Shown here piece after piece: positions 1-8,245 of a stretch of DNA of 64,000 bases. Below the pieces are notes generated by a model. The model had not been told where the DNA came from. It made no database searches and saw only the letters and a program-made list of their open reading frames with translations. Each line of letters opens with the position of its first letter. Position 1 is the stretch's first letter. The position numbers and the translations under genes are program-made. This DNA is from Nonomuraea cavernae. Lineage in GTDB: Bacteria > Actinomycetota > Actinomycetes > Streptosporangiales > Streptosporangiaceae. The DNA lies in assembly GCF_014646355.1 (NCBI RefSeq), contig NZ_BMNH01000002.1:186001-250000 (forward strand), in the 5' to 3' direction.

Positions 1-10
1 CCGCCCAGCG

Positions 11-26
11 CCTTTACTTTGTAGAT
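11..26. promoter_or_regulatory. Recurrent dyad CCTTTAC-N3-GTAGAT, copy 1
   Basis: Sixteen-base element CCTTTACTTTGTAGAT with the dyad core TAC-N3-GTA. It covers the last codons and the TAA stop of the HelD-type gene on the minus strand. The same element recurs at 6651, 53486 and 54893. If a leftward gene starts just outside the window, this copy would lie in its promoter region. What binds it, if anything, is unknown. Confidence 0.5.
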
Positions 27-2302
27 TTCTGGGTCAGGCGGGACAGGACGCCGGGCAGGTCACCGTCGTGGACGACCGTCAGGCGCCTGGTCGCCCTCGT
101 CACCGCCACGTACAGATCCTGGCCGCCCATCGGCGACTGACCGAGGATGCCCGCCGGGTCCACCACCAGCACCGCGTCGAACTCCAGGCCCTTGGCCTGC
201 GTCACCGTCAGCGCCACCACGGCCGCGTCGAGGTCGTGCCCGGGAAACAACGCCGCCACCTCGGCGTGCCGCGCGTCCGAGGTGATCACGCCGACCTTGC
301 CCTCCCCGACGGCCGCGAGCTCCTCCCGCACCAGCGCCGGCAGCTCGGCCACCCCGCCCCGCACGGCACGCGGCTGCGATTCGCCCTCCCGTACCGACTC
401 AGGAGGCACCTGACCGGGATCCACCGCCCGCAGCACGTCGGCCGCCACCCGCATGATCTCCACCGGCGTGCGGTAGTTGACCAGCAGCCGCTCCTCCCGC
501 CACCGGCCCGCCAGGTGCGGATCCAGCACCTCGCCCCACGACCGGGCGCCCGCCGCAGACCCCGTCTGCGCCAGATCGCCCACCACGGTCAGCGAACGCG
601 CGGGCACCCGGCGCATGACCATCCGCCAGGCCATCGGCGACAGCTCCTGCGCCTCGTCCACGATCACGTGCCCGTACGCCCACGTGCGGTCGGCCGCCGC
701 CCGGTCCGCGGTGGTCAGCTCGTCATCCGGGCCGGCATGGCGGGCCGCCAGCCGGTCGGCCTCGCCGAAGATGCCTTCCTCCAGCAGCCCGGTCGTCTCC
801 AGCACCTCTCGCGCGAAGAGCTCCCGCTCCTCCCACTCGGCCCGCGCCCGCCTGGTCGCCGCACGATGGGCCGAGTCGTCCTCGCCCAGCAGCTCGGCCG
901 CCTCGTCCAGCAGCGGCACGTCACCCACCGTCCAGCCGGCGTCCGCCGGCCGTACCAGGGCCCGCCAGTCCAGGCCCGGAGGCGAGACCTGCCGGAGCGC
1001 CTCGGGCGCGGCCAGCAGCTCGCCGACCAGCCGGTGCGGCGTCAGCTCCGGCCACAGCCCGTCGACCGCCCGCCGCACCTCCGTCAGCTCCCACAGGCGG
1101 CGGCTCGCCAGCTCGATGTCCAGCTCGTCCAGGTCGCCCTCGAGGTCGAGCGGCTCGGCCAGCTCGGGGTCCTCCAGCTCCACCTCCTCCAGCCGCAGCG
1201 CCGCCTCCAGGGCCCGCGCCTCGGCCAGGGCCAGCTCCTTGAGCAGCTCGGTGACGTACAGCTTGCGCGCCATGTTGTGCCTCAGCCGCACCGCCCGAGC
1301 CCGCTCGCGCAGCCGCGCGCACGTCTCGTGCGGCACCCGCAGGACCAGGCCGTCGAGCTCCACCTCCAGATCGCCGGCCGGCACCCGCTGGCGCTCCCGC
1401 ACCGCCCCCGCCATCACCTCGGCCATCCGCGGATCGCCCTTGACCACGGCGGTACGCGGCTCGTCGACGGCCGTCGCCCGCACCCCCGGGAACAGCTCGC
1501 CCACCGTCGACATCACCACCTGCGTCTCCCCCAGCGCCGGCAGCACCTGGCCGATGTAGCGCAGGAACATCGCGTTCGGCCCCACCACCAGCACGCCGCG
1601 CCGCTCCAGCGTGTCGCGGTGGGTGTAGAGCAGGTACGCGGCCCGGTGCAGCGCCGCCACCGTCTTGCCGGTGCCGGGGCCGCCCTGCACCACCAGCGCC
1701 CCCTGCCACGAGGCCCGGATCACCCGGTCCTGCTCGGTCTGGATGGTGGCCACCACGTCGCCCATCCGTCCGGTGCGGCCGCGCCGCAGCGCCGCCAGCA
1801 GCGCCGCCTCCCCCACCAGCGTGCGCCGGTCGCCGTCGCTCATCCGCTCCAGGTCGAACACCTCGTCGTCCAGCCCCACCACCGCGCGGTCACGCAGATG
1901 CAGGTGGCGGCGGCGCACCAGCCCGCCCGGATCGCCCGCCGTGGCGACGTAGAACGGGCGGGCGGCCGGCGCCCGCCAGTCGATCAGCACCGACTCGTAC
2001 TCGTCGTCGCGCAGCCCGATCCGCCCGATGTAGACGGTCTGACCCGCCGCGTCGTCGACGCGGCCGAAGCACAGGCCGCGCTCGACGGCGTTGAGCTGCG
2101 CCAGCCGGCGGGCCTGCTCACCCGCCGCCGCGTCGCGCTCCAGCCTGGCCTGGCGCGTGCCGCCCGCTCCGCCGCCGCCGTGCGCGCGGGCCAGCGCCGC
2201 CTCGGCCCGTGACCGCGCCAGGTCGAGCCGGCCGTAGAGCATCGACACGGTCTCCTGCTCGACGTCAAGGGCCTCGGCCAGAACTTCTTGACGATTAGTC
2301 AT
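14..2302 (-). CDS. helD: HelD/HelR-family RNA polymerase recycling ATPase (UvrD-like), copy 1
   Basis: Helicase-like SF1 ATPase of 762 aa. Known HelD proteins bind RNA polymerase in the cytoplasm and use ATP to free it from stalled or rifamycin-blocked complexes. Visible here: a charged, probably coiled-coil N-terminus (about 1-75), the DWRAP block near 110, Walker A GGPGTGKT near 207-214, a long Glu/Leu-rich insertion in the middle, motif II VDEAQE in the last third, and motif VI YVAVTRATRR near the end. The ATG at 2302 is preferred over an upstream frame extension because AGGAG lies 11 bases before it. An inverted repeat TTAGG/CCTAA surrounds that ribosome site and may be an operator. It stands alone, divergent from the amidotransferase gene. 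A second family member lies at 35055-37010. Confidence 0.92.
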   Translation of the reverse strand: MTNRQEVLAEALDVEQETVSMLYGRLDLARSRAEAALARAHGGGGAGGTRQARLERDAAAGEQARRLAQLNAVERGLCFGRVDDAAGQTVYIGRIGLRDDEYESVLIDWRAPAARPFYVATAGDPGGLVRRRHLHLRDRAVVGLDDEVFDLERMSDGDRRTLVGEAALLAALRRGRTGRMGDVVATIQTEQDRVIRASWQGALVVQGGPGTGKTVAALHRAAYLLYTHRDTLERRGVLVVGPNAMFLRYIGQVLPALGETQVVMSTVGELFPGVRATAVDEPRTAVVKGDPRMAEVMAGAVRERQRVPAGDLEVELDGLVLRVPHETCARLRERARAVRLRHNMARKLYVTELLKELALAEARALEAALRLEEVELEDPELAEPLDLEGDLDELDIELASRRLWELTEVRRAVDGLWPELTPHRLVGELLAAPEALRQVSPPGLDWRALVRPADAGWTVGDVPLLDEAAELLGEDDSAHRAATRRARAEWEERELFAREVLETTGLLEEGIFGEADRLAARHAGPDDELTTADRAAADRTWAYGHVIVDEAQELSPMAWRMVMRRVPARSLTVVGDLAQTGSAAGARSWGEVLDPHLAGRWREERLLVNYRTPVEIMRVAADVLRAVDPGQVPPESVREGESQPRAVRGGVAELPALVREELAAVGEGKVGVITSDARHAEVAALFPGHDLDAAVVALTVTQAKGLEFDAVLVVDPAGILGQSPMGGQDLYVAVTRATRRLTVVHDGDLPGVLSRLTQKSTK

Positions 2303-2493
2303 TAGGTGATATACTCCTAACGGGTGACGTGTGGAAGCTCTTTGATTTGCGTCCAAGCAGAAGAGCTTACTCCTTTCGCGCGCCGCCGGGCAAGCCTCGG
2401 CCCGTGAGCCCGTCCCGGCATGAGGAGGCGCTCATACCGGGGAGCGTCGTCCGGCATTGGCGCCAGGGTCCGCATGCCGCGATAGTCGGCTTC

Positions 2494-3195
2494 ATGCGCT
2501 CCCGCCTGACCATCGCACTCGTCGGCGACCACGACCCTGCATTCCCTCCGCACATCGCCACGGAGGACGCCCTGCGCCACGCCGCCGAACACCTCGGCGT
2601 CCGCGTGGACGCCCGCTGGGTGCCGACTCTCCCCCTGGAGACCGACCTCTCCCCCGTACGGTCCGCCGACGCCGTCTGGTGCGTCCCCGGCAGCCCGTAC
2701 CAGAGCCTCGACGGGGCGGTGCGCGCGCTGCGGCACGCCCGCGAGCACGGCCTGCCCACGCTGGGCACGTGCGGCGGCTGCCAGCACATGGTGATCGAGT
2801 ACGCGCGCGGCGTGCTGGGCTTCGCCGACGCCCAGCACGCCGAGTACGACCCCTACGCCTCGCGCCTGTTCGTCACCGAGCTCGCCTGCTCGCTCAAGGG
2901 CGCCACCATGCCGGTCGCGCTCGTGCCCGGCTCCACCGCCGCCACCCTGTACGGCGAGAACACGACCGAGGAGCAGTACTACTGCGACTTCGGCCTCAAC
3001 CCCGAGTACCAGCGGGCCCTGCACGACGGCGGCCTGCGGGTGAGCGGCACCGACGCCGACGGCGAGGCCCGCGTCCTCGAACTGCCCGGCCACCCCTTCT
3101 ACCTGGCCACGCTGTTCGTCCCCCAGGCCCGCTCGCTGCCCGGCAGGCCGCACCCGCTGATCACCGGCTTCCTGCGGGCGGCACTCGCCCGATGA
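2494..3195 (+). CDS. CTP synthase C-terminal-like class I glutamine amidotransferase
   Basis: Stand-alone amidotransferase domain of 233 aa, like the family named CTP synthase C-terminal region-related protein. The nucleophile motif GTCGGCQH lies near residue 91-98 and a late GHPFY segment could supply the catalytic His. No ATP-grasp or synthetase domain is present, so it cannot make CTP alone; the substrate is unknown. The ATG at 2494 is chosen because conserved sequence (LTIALVGDHD) begins right after it; no strong ribosome site is visible. Its stop overlaps the start of the LysR gene by four bases (ATGA), which suggests translational coupling. Some members of this family are described as selenoproteins; here Cys codons are used. 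Confidence 0.8.
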   Translation: MRSRLTIALVGDHDPAFPPHIATEDALRHAAEHLGVRVDARWVPTLPLETDLSPVRSADAVWCVPGSPYQSLDGAVRALRHAREHGLPTLGTCGGCQHMVIEYARGVLGFADAQHAEYDPYASRLFVTELACSLKGATMPVALVPGSTAATLYGENTTEEQYYCDFGLNPEYQRALHDGGLRVSGTDADGEARVLELPGHPFYLATLFVPQARSLPGRPHPLITGFLRAALAR

Positions 3196-4085
3196 CGTTC
3201 AGCCAGCTCCGCGTCCTGGTGGCGGTCGCCCGCACCGGCAACATGACCCGCGCCGCCGCCGAGCTCGCCACCACCCAGTCGGCGGTGAGCCACGCCCTGC
3301 GCCTGCTGGAGGGCGAACTCGGCCTGACCCTGTTCACCAGGAACACCCACGGAGTGACGCCCACCGACGCCGGTCGCGCCGTCACCCGCCGGGCCGTGCT
3401 CGTCCTGGCGCAGCTCGACGCCCTCGAACAGGAGGCGGCCACCGCTCGCGGCGAGTCCCTGGGCCGGCTGCGCGTCGGTGTCATCCCCAGCGCGAACGCC
3501 TCGCTGCTACCGCGCGTGCTGCGCGCCTTCACCACCGCCCACCCCGGCGCCCCCCTGACCGTCCTGGAGGGCTCGGACGAGGAGGTGCTGGACTGGCTGG
3601 CGACCGGCGCGGTCGACGTGGCCACCCTCACCACCGCCGCACCGGGGGCGGCCACCACGCCGTTCGCCCGCGACCGGATGCTCGCCATCCTGCCCGCCGC
3701 CCACCGGCTGAGCTCCCGGCCCTCCGTCGCGGTGACCGACCTGGCGCGTCACCCGTTCATCATGTCCACGGGCGGGTGCGAGCCGCTGATCACCGACCTC
3801 GTACGGCGGGCCGGCGCGTCCCTGCGCTGCCACTACCGGGTCCGCGACACCGGCAGCATCCTCGCCATGGTCGCCGAGGACCTCGGTGTGTCGATCGTCC
3901 CCGAGCTGGCCCTGCCCGCCCGGACCACGGGCGTCTGCGCGATCCCCCTCGAACCGGAGGAGACCCGGACCATCCTGCTCGGCCTGCCGGAGGCCGGGGC
4001 GGCCTCGCCCATGGCCACCGCCTTCGCCGCCCTCGCCCTGGAGCAGGTGCCTCCCGCCCACCGCTGCCACGGAGATCGGCCGTAG
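3192..4085 (+). CDS. LysR-family transcriptional regulator
   Basis: DNA-binding regulator of 297 aa. An N-terminal winged helix-turn-helix (about 1-60, with TQSAVSHALRLLE as recognition segment) is followed by a LysR substrate-binding domain from about 88 to the end. The substrate domain would sense a small-molecule effector that cannot be named from sequence. The gene overlaps the amidotransferase gene by four bases, in the same direction, so it is co-transcribed with it rather than divergent as LysR regulators usually are. That arrangement suggests it acts on other targets, or autoregulates from the shared promoter upstream of 2494. Confidence 0.9.
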   Translation: MTFSQLRVLVAVARTGNMTRAAAELATTQSAVSHALRLLEGELGLTLFTRNTHGVTPTDAGRAVTRRAVLVLAQLDALEQEAATARGESLGRLRVGVIPSANASLLPRVLRAFTTAHPGAPLTVLEGSDEEVLDWLATGAVDVATLTTAAPGAATTPFARDRMLAILPAAHRLSSRPSVAVTDLARHPFIMSTGGCEPLITDLVRRAGASLRCHYRVRDTGSILAMVAEDLGVSIVPELALPARTTGVCAIPLEPEETRTILLGLPEAGAASPMATAFAALALEQVPPAHRCHGDRP

Positions 4086-4175
4086 TGGATGGTGAACCGT
4101 GGCTTGACGAACCCCCCTTACCTGATACACGCTATTCCCACTCGACATAGTAGGAAAAGAAGGAAAGGTGGACCC

Positions 4176-5117
4176 GTGCGCGCGCTCGTCCTGCTCGGTC
4201 TGGTCGGCTTCGCCGCCCAGCTCGTCGACGGCAGCCTAGGCATGGCCTACGGCGTGACGTCCACGACCCTCCTGCTGGCCATCGGCACCAACCCGGCCGC
4301 CGCGTCGGCCACCGTCCACCTCGCCGAGATCGGCACCACCCTCGCCTCCGGCGTCTCCCACTGGCGCTTCGACAACATCGACTGGAAAGTCGTCGCCAAG
4401 ATCGGCATCCCCGGAGCCGTCGGCGCCTTCGCCGGAGCCACCTTCCTGTCCAGCCTCTCCACCGACGTGGCCGCCCCGGTCATGTCGCTCATCCTGCTGA
4501 CGCTCGGGATCTACATCCTCATCCGTTTCACCGCCTTCGGCCTGCCCAAGGGCAACCTGGGCAAGCCGCTGCGCAAGCGCTTCCTCGGCCCGCTGGGCCT
4601 GGTCGCCGGCTTCGTCGACGCCACCGGAGGCGGCGGCTGGGGCCCCGTCGGCACGCCCGCCATCCTGGCCAGCGGCCGCCTGGCGCCCCGCAAGGTCATC
4701 GGCTCGATCGACGCCAGCGAGTTCCTCGTCGCCATCGCCGCCAGCGTCGGCTTCTTCGTCGGCATCGGCTCGGAGAACATCGACTTCTCCTGGGTCGCCG
4801 TCCTGCTCCTCGGCGGCGTCATCGCCGCGCCCATCGCCGCCTGGCTCGTGCGCCACATCCCGCCGCGCATCCTCGGCTCCGCCGTGGGCGGCGTCATCAT
4901 CCTGACCAACGTCCGCACCCTGCTGCGCTCCGACTGGATCGACGCCCCCGGCAACGTGCAGACCATCGCCTACATCACCATCGCCGTCATCTGGGCCGGC
5001 GCGATCGCCATCTCGGTCCGCGCCTACCGCCGCGCCAAGGCCGAGGAGTCCGTCGAGGCGGTCGAGGCCGAGCTGCGAGCCCGCCGCGGCGAGGAGGAGA
5101 CGACGTCCGCATCCTGA
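4176..5117 (+). CDS. TauE/SafE-family sulfite/anion exporter-like membrane protein
   Basis: Integral membrane protein of 313 aa with about eight hydrophobic segments and the paired Gly-rich repeats of the TauE/SafE (DUF81) family (QLVDGSLGMAYG near the start, FVDATGGGGWGP near 150). Family members move sulfite, sulfonates or related anions across the cytoplasmic membrane. GTG at 4176 is chosen: AAGGAAAGG lies just upstream and the following residues begin the first membrane helix. A TTGACG -35-like element sits at 4104. An imperfect repeat TTCCCAC...AGTAGGAAA precedes the start and could be the target of the Rrf2 regulator downstream. The C-terminus ends in a charged cytoplasmic tail. Linkage to Rrf2 supports a role in sulfur metabolism (inference). 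Confidence 0.88.
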   Translation: MRALVLLGLVGFAAQLVDGSLGMAYGVTSTTLLLAIGTNPAAASATVHLAEIGTTLASGVSHWRFDNIDWKVVAKIGIPGAVGAFAGATFLSSLSTDVAAPVMSLILLTLGIYILIRFTAFGLPKGNLGKPLRKRFLGPLGLVAGFVDATGGGGWGPVGTPAILASGRLAPRKVIGSIDASEFLVAIAASVGFFVGIGSENIDFSWVAVLLLGGVIAAPIAAWLVRHIPPRILGSAVGGVIILTNVRTLLRSDWIDAPGNVQTIAYITIAVIWAGAIAISVRAYRRAKAEESVEAVEAELRARRGEEETTSAS

Positions 5118-5140
5118 AGCCGCCCGTGAACGCACGTCAC

Positions 5141-5173
5141 CCGGTCCCGGCCGCCCCGAGCAGCCGGGACCGG
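5141..5173 (+). terminator. Hairpin terminator after the TauE-like gene
   Basis: Perfect 11-bp stem (CCGGTCCCGGC with GCCGGGACCGG) around an 11-base loop, beginning 23 bases after the stop codon. It has no T-run, as is usual in high-GC actinomycetes. Confidence 0.6.
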
Positions 5174-5262
5174 CCTCGTCGGAACACCCGGCCGGGACGC
5201 CACCCCATCCGTCCCGCGGCGACCGGCCCCGCCGCCCCTCCGTCCCGGCGCCGGCCCGCCAC

Positions 5263-5799
5263 ATGATGCGCATCTCCGCCCGTACGCACTACGCCCTGCG
5301 GGCCATGGTGGTGCTCGCCGCCACCGACGGCCCCGTACGCGCCGAACACATCTCGGCCAGCCAGGACATCCCCCGCCGCTTCTGCGACGACATCCTGCTC
5401 CAGCTCCGCCGCTCCGGACTGATCAACAGCCAGCGCGGCCCCGACGGGGGCTACTGGCTGGCCCGCCCGGCGGAGAAGATCTCGCTGGCCGACGTGATCC
5501 GCGTGACCGAGGGCGTCGAGACCGGCGTGGGCCACTTCCCCGGCGTCGCCCGCCCGCTCGCCGAGGTGTGGGACGAGATCCGCCAGCACGAGAACGCCCT
5601 GCTCAGCGAGATCACCCTGGCCCACATCGTCGCCACCGCCACCGACCCCTCACCGACCGACCTTGGACCTAACCGACGCCGGACCCGGCTGACGCCGGAC
5701 CCGGCTGACCCCGCACGCGCACGGGGCCGCGCCTGCCCCACCTGCGCCACGCGCGCCCACGGGCGGCCCATGCCGGGCGGCACGGAGCCCATGGGCTGA
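5263..5799 (+). CDS. Rrf2-family transcriptional regulator
   Basis: Winged-helix regulator of 178 aa. The N-terminus (RISARTHYALRAM, then the HTH through about residue 60 and the wing RGPDGGYWLARP near 65) is typical of Rrf2 proteins such as IscR and CymR. The three-Cys iron-sulfur cluster motif of IscR is absent, so it resembles the cluster-free CymR-like group that controls cysteine and sulfur genes. The last 45 residues are Arg/Pro/Ala-rich and probably disordered. The adjacent methionines at 5263 and 5266 are both possible starts. It follows the TauE-like gene after a terminator and so likely has its own promoter. Confidence 0.88.
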   Translation: MMRISARTHYALRAMVVLAATDGPVRAEHISASQDIPRRFCDDILLQLRRSGLINSQRGPDGGYWLARPAEKISLADVIRVTEGVETGVGHFPGVARPLAEVWDEIRQHENALLSEITLAHIVATATDPSPTDLGPNRRRTRLTPDPADPARARGRACPTCATRAHGRPMPGGTEPMG

Positions 5800-5844
5800 T
5801 CCGGCCGAACGCGGCGCGGATCACGCCTGCTAGCTTGGCGAGCC

Positions 5845-6606
5845 GTGTCTGCCTATCTTCGCGAACTCTTCTCCCTCCACGGCCGCCGCGCCCTGGTGAC
5901 CGGCGGCAGCTCGGGCATCGGCTACGCCATCGCCGAGGCGATCGGCCGCGCGGGCGCCGACGTGGTGATCGTCGCCCGCCGGCCGGGCGAGCTCGACCAG
6001 GCCACCGAACGGCTGCGCCGCCATGGCGTGACCGCCTCCAGCATCAGCGCCGACCTGGGCCGGCGCGACGCCGTCAAGCATGTCTGCGAGGTCGCCGGCG
6101 AGATCGACATCCTGGTCAACGACGCCGCCAACAACATCCGCAAACCCATGGCCGAGCTCACCGAGGACGACTACGAGCAGACCGTCGCCGTCAACCTGAC
6201 CGCGCCCTACCTGCTCGGCCAGCACTTCGGGCCGCGCATGGCCGAACGCGGCTGGGGCCGCATCATCAACCTAGGCTCGCAGCAGAGCGTCAGCGCCTTC
6301 GGCGACAGCGGCGTCTACGGGGTGTCCAAGGCCGCCGTCGCCGGGCTGACCCGCTCGCAGGCGGAGGCCTGGTCGGCGCGGGGCGTCTGCGTGAACACGA
6401 TCATCCCCGGGTTCATCCTGACCCCGCTCACCGAAGCGGCCCAGGCGGTGCCGGGACGCGTCGAGCAACTGGCCGCCCGCCACATGAGCGGCCGCAACGG
6501 CGTGCCCGCCGATTTCGCCGGCGCCGCGGTGTTCCTGGCCGGCGATGCCTCCGCGTTCGTCACCGGCCAGATGTTGTTCGTCGACGGAGGTTTTTTCGTG
6601 CACTAG
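5845..6606 (+). CDS. SDR-family NAD(P)-dependent oxidoreductase
   Basis: Classical short-chain dehydrogenase/reductase of 253 aa. The cofactor motif TGGSSGIG lies near 19-26, the structural NNAG-type motif appears as NDAAN near 92, the catalytic Ser is in LGSQQS near 141 and the catalytic YGVSK near 153-157. The C-terminal VTGQMLFVDGG is the usual family ending. It is closest in pattern to gluconate 5-dehydrogenase-type enzymes, but the substrate cannot be fixed. The start is GTG at 5845; no strong ribosome site is visible. It converges on the oxidase gene at 6666. Confidence 0.9.
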   Translation: MSAYLRELFSLHGRRALVTGGSSGIGYAIAEAIGRAGADVVIVARRPGELDQATERLRRHGVTASSISADLGRRDAVKHVCEVAGEIDILVNDAANNIRKPMAELTEDDYEQTVAVNLTAPYLLGQHFGPRMAERGWGRIINLGSQQSVSAFGDSGVYGVSKAAVAGLTRSQAEAWSARGVCVNTIIPGFILTPLTEAAQAVPGRVEQLAARHMSGRNGVPADFAGAAVFLAGDASAFVTGQMLFVDGGFFVH

Positions 6607-6650
6607 AACGTGCTCGAACGGCCTACCGGACGTGTTCGAACCGCCGACTG

Positions 6651-6666
6651 CCTTTACAATGTAGAT
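6651..6666. promoter_or_regulatory. Recurrent dyad CCTTTAC-N3-GTAGAT, copy 2
   Basis: CCTTTACAATGTAGAT, identical to copy 1 outside the three central bases. It lies between the ends of two converging genes and touches the stop codon of the oxidase gene, so it is not an obvious promoter element here. Confidence 0.5.
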
Positions 6667-7148
6667 TACTTACGGCGGACCTGCCGGACCTCCGCTCCCT
6701 CGTGACACGCGTCGATGACCACCCGTTCGTCGCCCTGCACGTGGGTCCACACCACCTCGGACAGCTCGACCCTGAACAGGTGCGCGTCGCTGTCCGGCAG
6801 GTCGAACGAGGCCAGCAGCTCCCCGTCGGTGACCTCCACCGCGCGCCCGGCCAGCTTGACGTCGCCCCTCCAGGCCGACAAGTCGCCCTCGCCGGGGTCG
6901 GCGGAGGTGACGTGCAGCGCCATCCGCGGGTCGCGCCGCAGGTCGAGGGCCTTGACCGACCGCGGCATCGACCCCATCCACAGATCGCCGTCGCGGAACT
7001 GCGACTCGGTGCCGCTCACCCGCGGCGACCCGTCCTTGCGCAGGGTGGCCAGCACCTTGTGCTGGTGATCGTCCATCAGCGCCCGCGCGATCTTCGCCAG
7101 CTCCGGCGCCTGCCGCTCGCATTCGTGCCACGAAACCATGGTCGTCAT
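6666..7148 (-). CDS. Pyridoxamine 5'-phosphate oxidase-fold (flavin/F420-type) protein
   Basis: Split-barrel protein of 160 aa of the PNPOx-like/F420-binding group. The beta-barrel pattern is clear: KVLATLRKDGSPRVSGTE near 36-53 (the strand pair that binds the flavin or deazaflavin phosphate) and a short DLWMGS strand after it. Family members reduce or oxidise diverse small molecules; the substrate here is unknown. ATG at 7148 is selected because GGAGG lies seven bases upstream; a methionine three codons later is possible. It is transcribed alone, divergent from the nucleotidyltransferase gene. Confidence 0.82.
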   Translation of the reverse strand: MTTMVSWHECERQAPELAKIARALMDDHQHKVLATLRKDGSPRVSGTESQFRDGDLWMGSMPRSVKALDLRRDPRMALHVTSADPGEGDLSAWRGDVKLAGRAVEVTDGELLASFDLPDSDAHLFRVELSEVVWTHVQGDERVVIDACHEGAEVRQVRRK

Positions 7149-7352
7149 CCTGTCCTCCGCCACCGACAGAAACCGGGCCCCCGCCCTTCACAAAGGAGAC
7201 CACGGGCCTGCCGGCGCTGGGCGGACGTCGCTCCGACCACGACGGCTCTCCTGGGCGGCGCTGAGATCGACGCCGCTAAGATCGACGGCACCTGACCGCC
7301 GAGCTCGCCCGCCGGTCCCCCACCCGACAGGAAGACCCCGAACAGGAAGCCC

Positions 7353-8171
7353 ATGGACGACGCGAGACTGGAGGCGCTCGCCCGGGAGCTCACCGGGATC
7401 CCCTCGGTGGTGGCCGTGGTGCTCGGCGGAAGCCGGGCACGCGGCACGCACCGCCCCGACTCCGACTACGACCTCGGGCTCTACTACCGCGGCGAGCTCG
7501 ACGTCGCGGCACTCCGGGCCGTGGCCGTGCGGCACGCGGGCGACCAGGCGGAGCTGACGGAGCCATGCGGCTGGGGGCCCTGGGTCGACGGCGGCGGCTG
7601 GCTGACCGTCGACGGCGCCCGGGTCGACTGGATCTACCGCGACCTCGACCGCGTCCACCGGGTCTGGGACGACTGCCGGGCGGGCCGCTACGAGATCGGC
7701 GTCCAGGCCGGACACCCCCTGGGCTTCTACTCCCACGCCTACGCCGGCGAGGTGGCGCTCTGCCGGGTGCTCGCCGACCCCGGCGGGGGGCTCACCGAGC
7801 TGCGCGAGCGCATGCGGGCCTACCCGGCCGCGCTGGGCGAAGCGCTCGTGCGTGGGTTGTGGGAGGCGCACTTCTCCGTACGCCTGGCCTCGTACGGGGC
7901 CTCGGGCCGGGACCCCGTGTACGCCGCCGGCTGCCTCTTCCGGGCCGTCGGCGTGGCCTGCCAGGCCCTGCACGGTCACGCGGGCCGCTGGCTGGTCAAC
8001 GAGAAGGGCATGGTGGCCTCGGCCGGGCGGCTGCCCGGCGCCCCGCGCGACTTCGCGGCCCGCGCCGGAGAGGTGCTCGGCCGGGTCGGCGGCTCCGCGG
8101 AGGAGATCGGGCAGGCCGTGGCGGCGGCGGACGCCCTGATGGAGGACGTGCGGCGGTCCATAACTCCGTAA
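7353..8171 (+). CDS. Nucleotidyltransferase-domain protein
   Basis: Protein of 272 aa with the polymerase-beta-type nucleotidyltransferase signature GGSRARGTHRPDSDYDLGLY near 26-45. The Gly-Ser pair and the two carboxylates DYD are the expected metal and nucleotide ligands, and a further Asp in RVDWIY near 93 could be the third. The remainder is helical and resembles the kanamycin nucleotidyltransferase-like C-terminal half. Such proteins transfer a nucleotide to small molecules, tRNA or proteins; the acceptor is unknown. ATG at 7353 follows a weak purine stretch. The stop TAA is directly followed by TAG. Confidence 0.8.
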   Translation: MDDARLEALARELTGIPSVVAVVLGGSRARGTHRPDSDYDLGLYYRGELDVAALRAVAVRHAGDQAELTEPCGWGPWVDGGGWLTVDGARVDWIYRDLDRVHRVWDDCRAGRYEIGVQAGHPLGFYSHAYAGEVALCRVLADPGGGLTELRERMRAYPAALGEALVRGLWEAHFSVRLASYGASGRDPVYAAGCLFRAVGVACQALHGHAGRWLVNEKGMVASAGRLPGAPRDFAARAGEVLGRVGGSAEEIGQAVAAADALMEDVRRSITP

Positions 8172-8245
8172 TAGGGATTTTTTGGTATCTAGGGCGAAAT
8201 TTGCCCAGCGGTTAACTTGACAGCACCCCCCACAAAGGAGCGCAC

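Noticed and set aside
68..2212. Long plus-strand frame opposite the HelD-type gene
   Set aside because: Arg/His/Pro-rich translation without any motif; the minus strand encodes clear ATPase motifs.
2303..2420. Search for a rifamycin-associated element upstream of the first HelD-type gene
   Set aside because: Only a short GGCAAGCC match is present; no convincing 19-bp element as I remember it, and none before the second copy.
6609..6646. TCGAAC and GTTCGA half-sites downstream of the SDR gene as a possible LexA box
   Set aside because: Half-sites are separated by 14 bases instead of 4, and the location is between converging gene ends.
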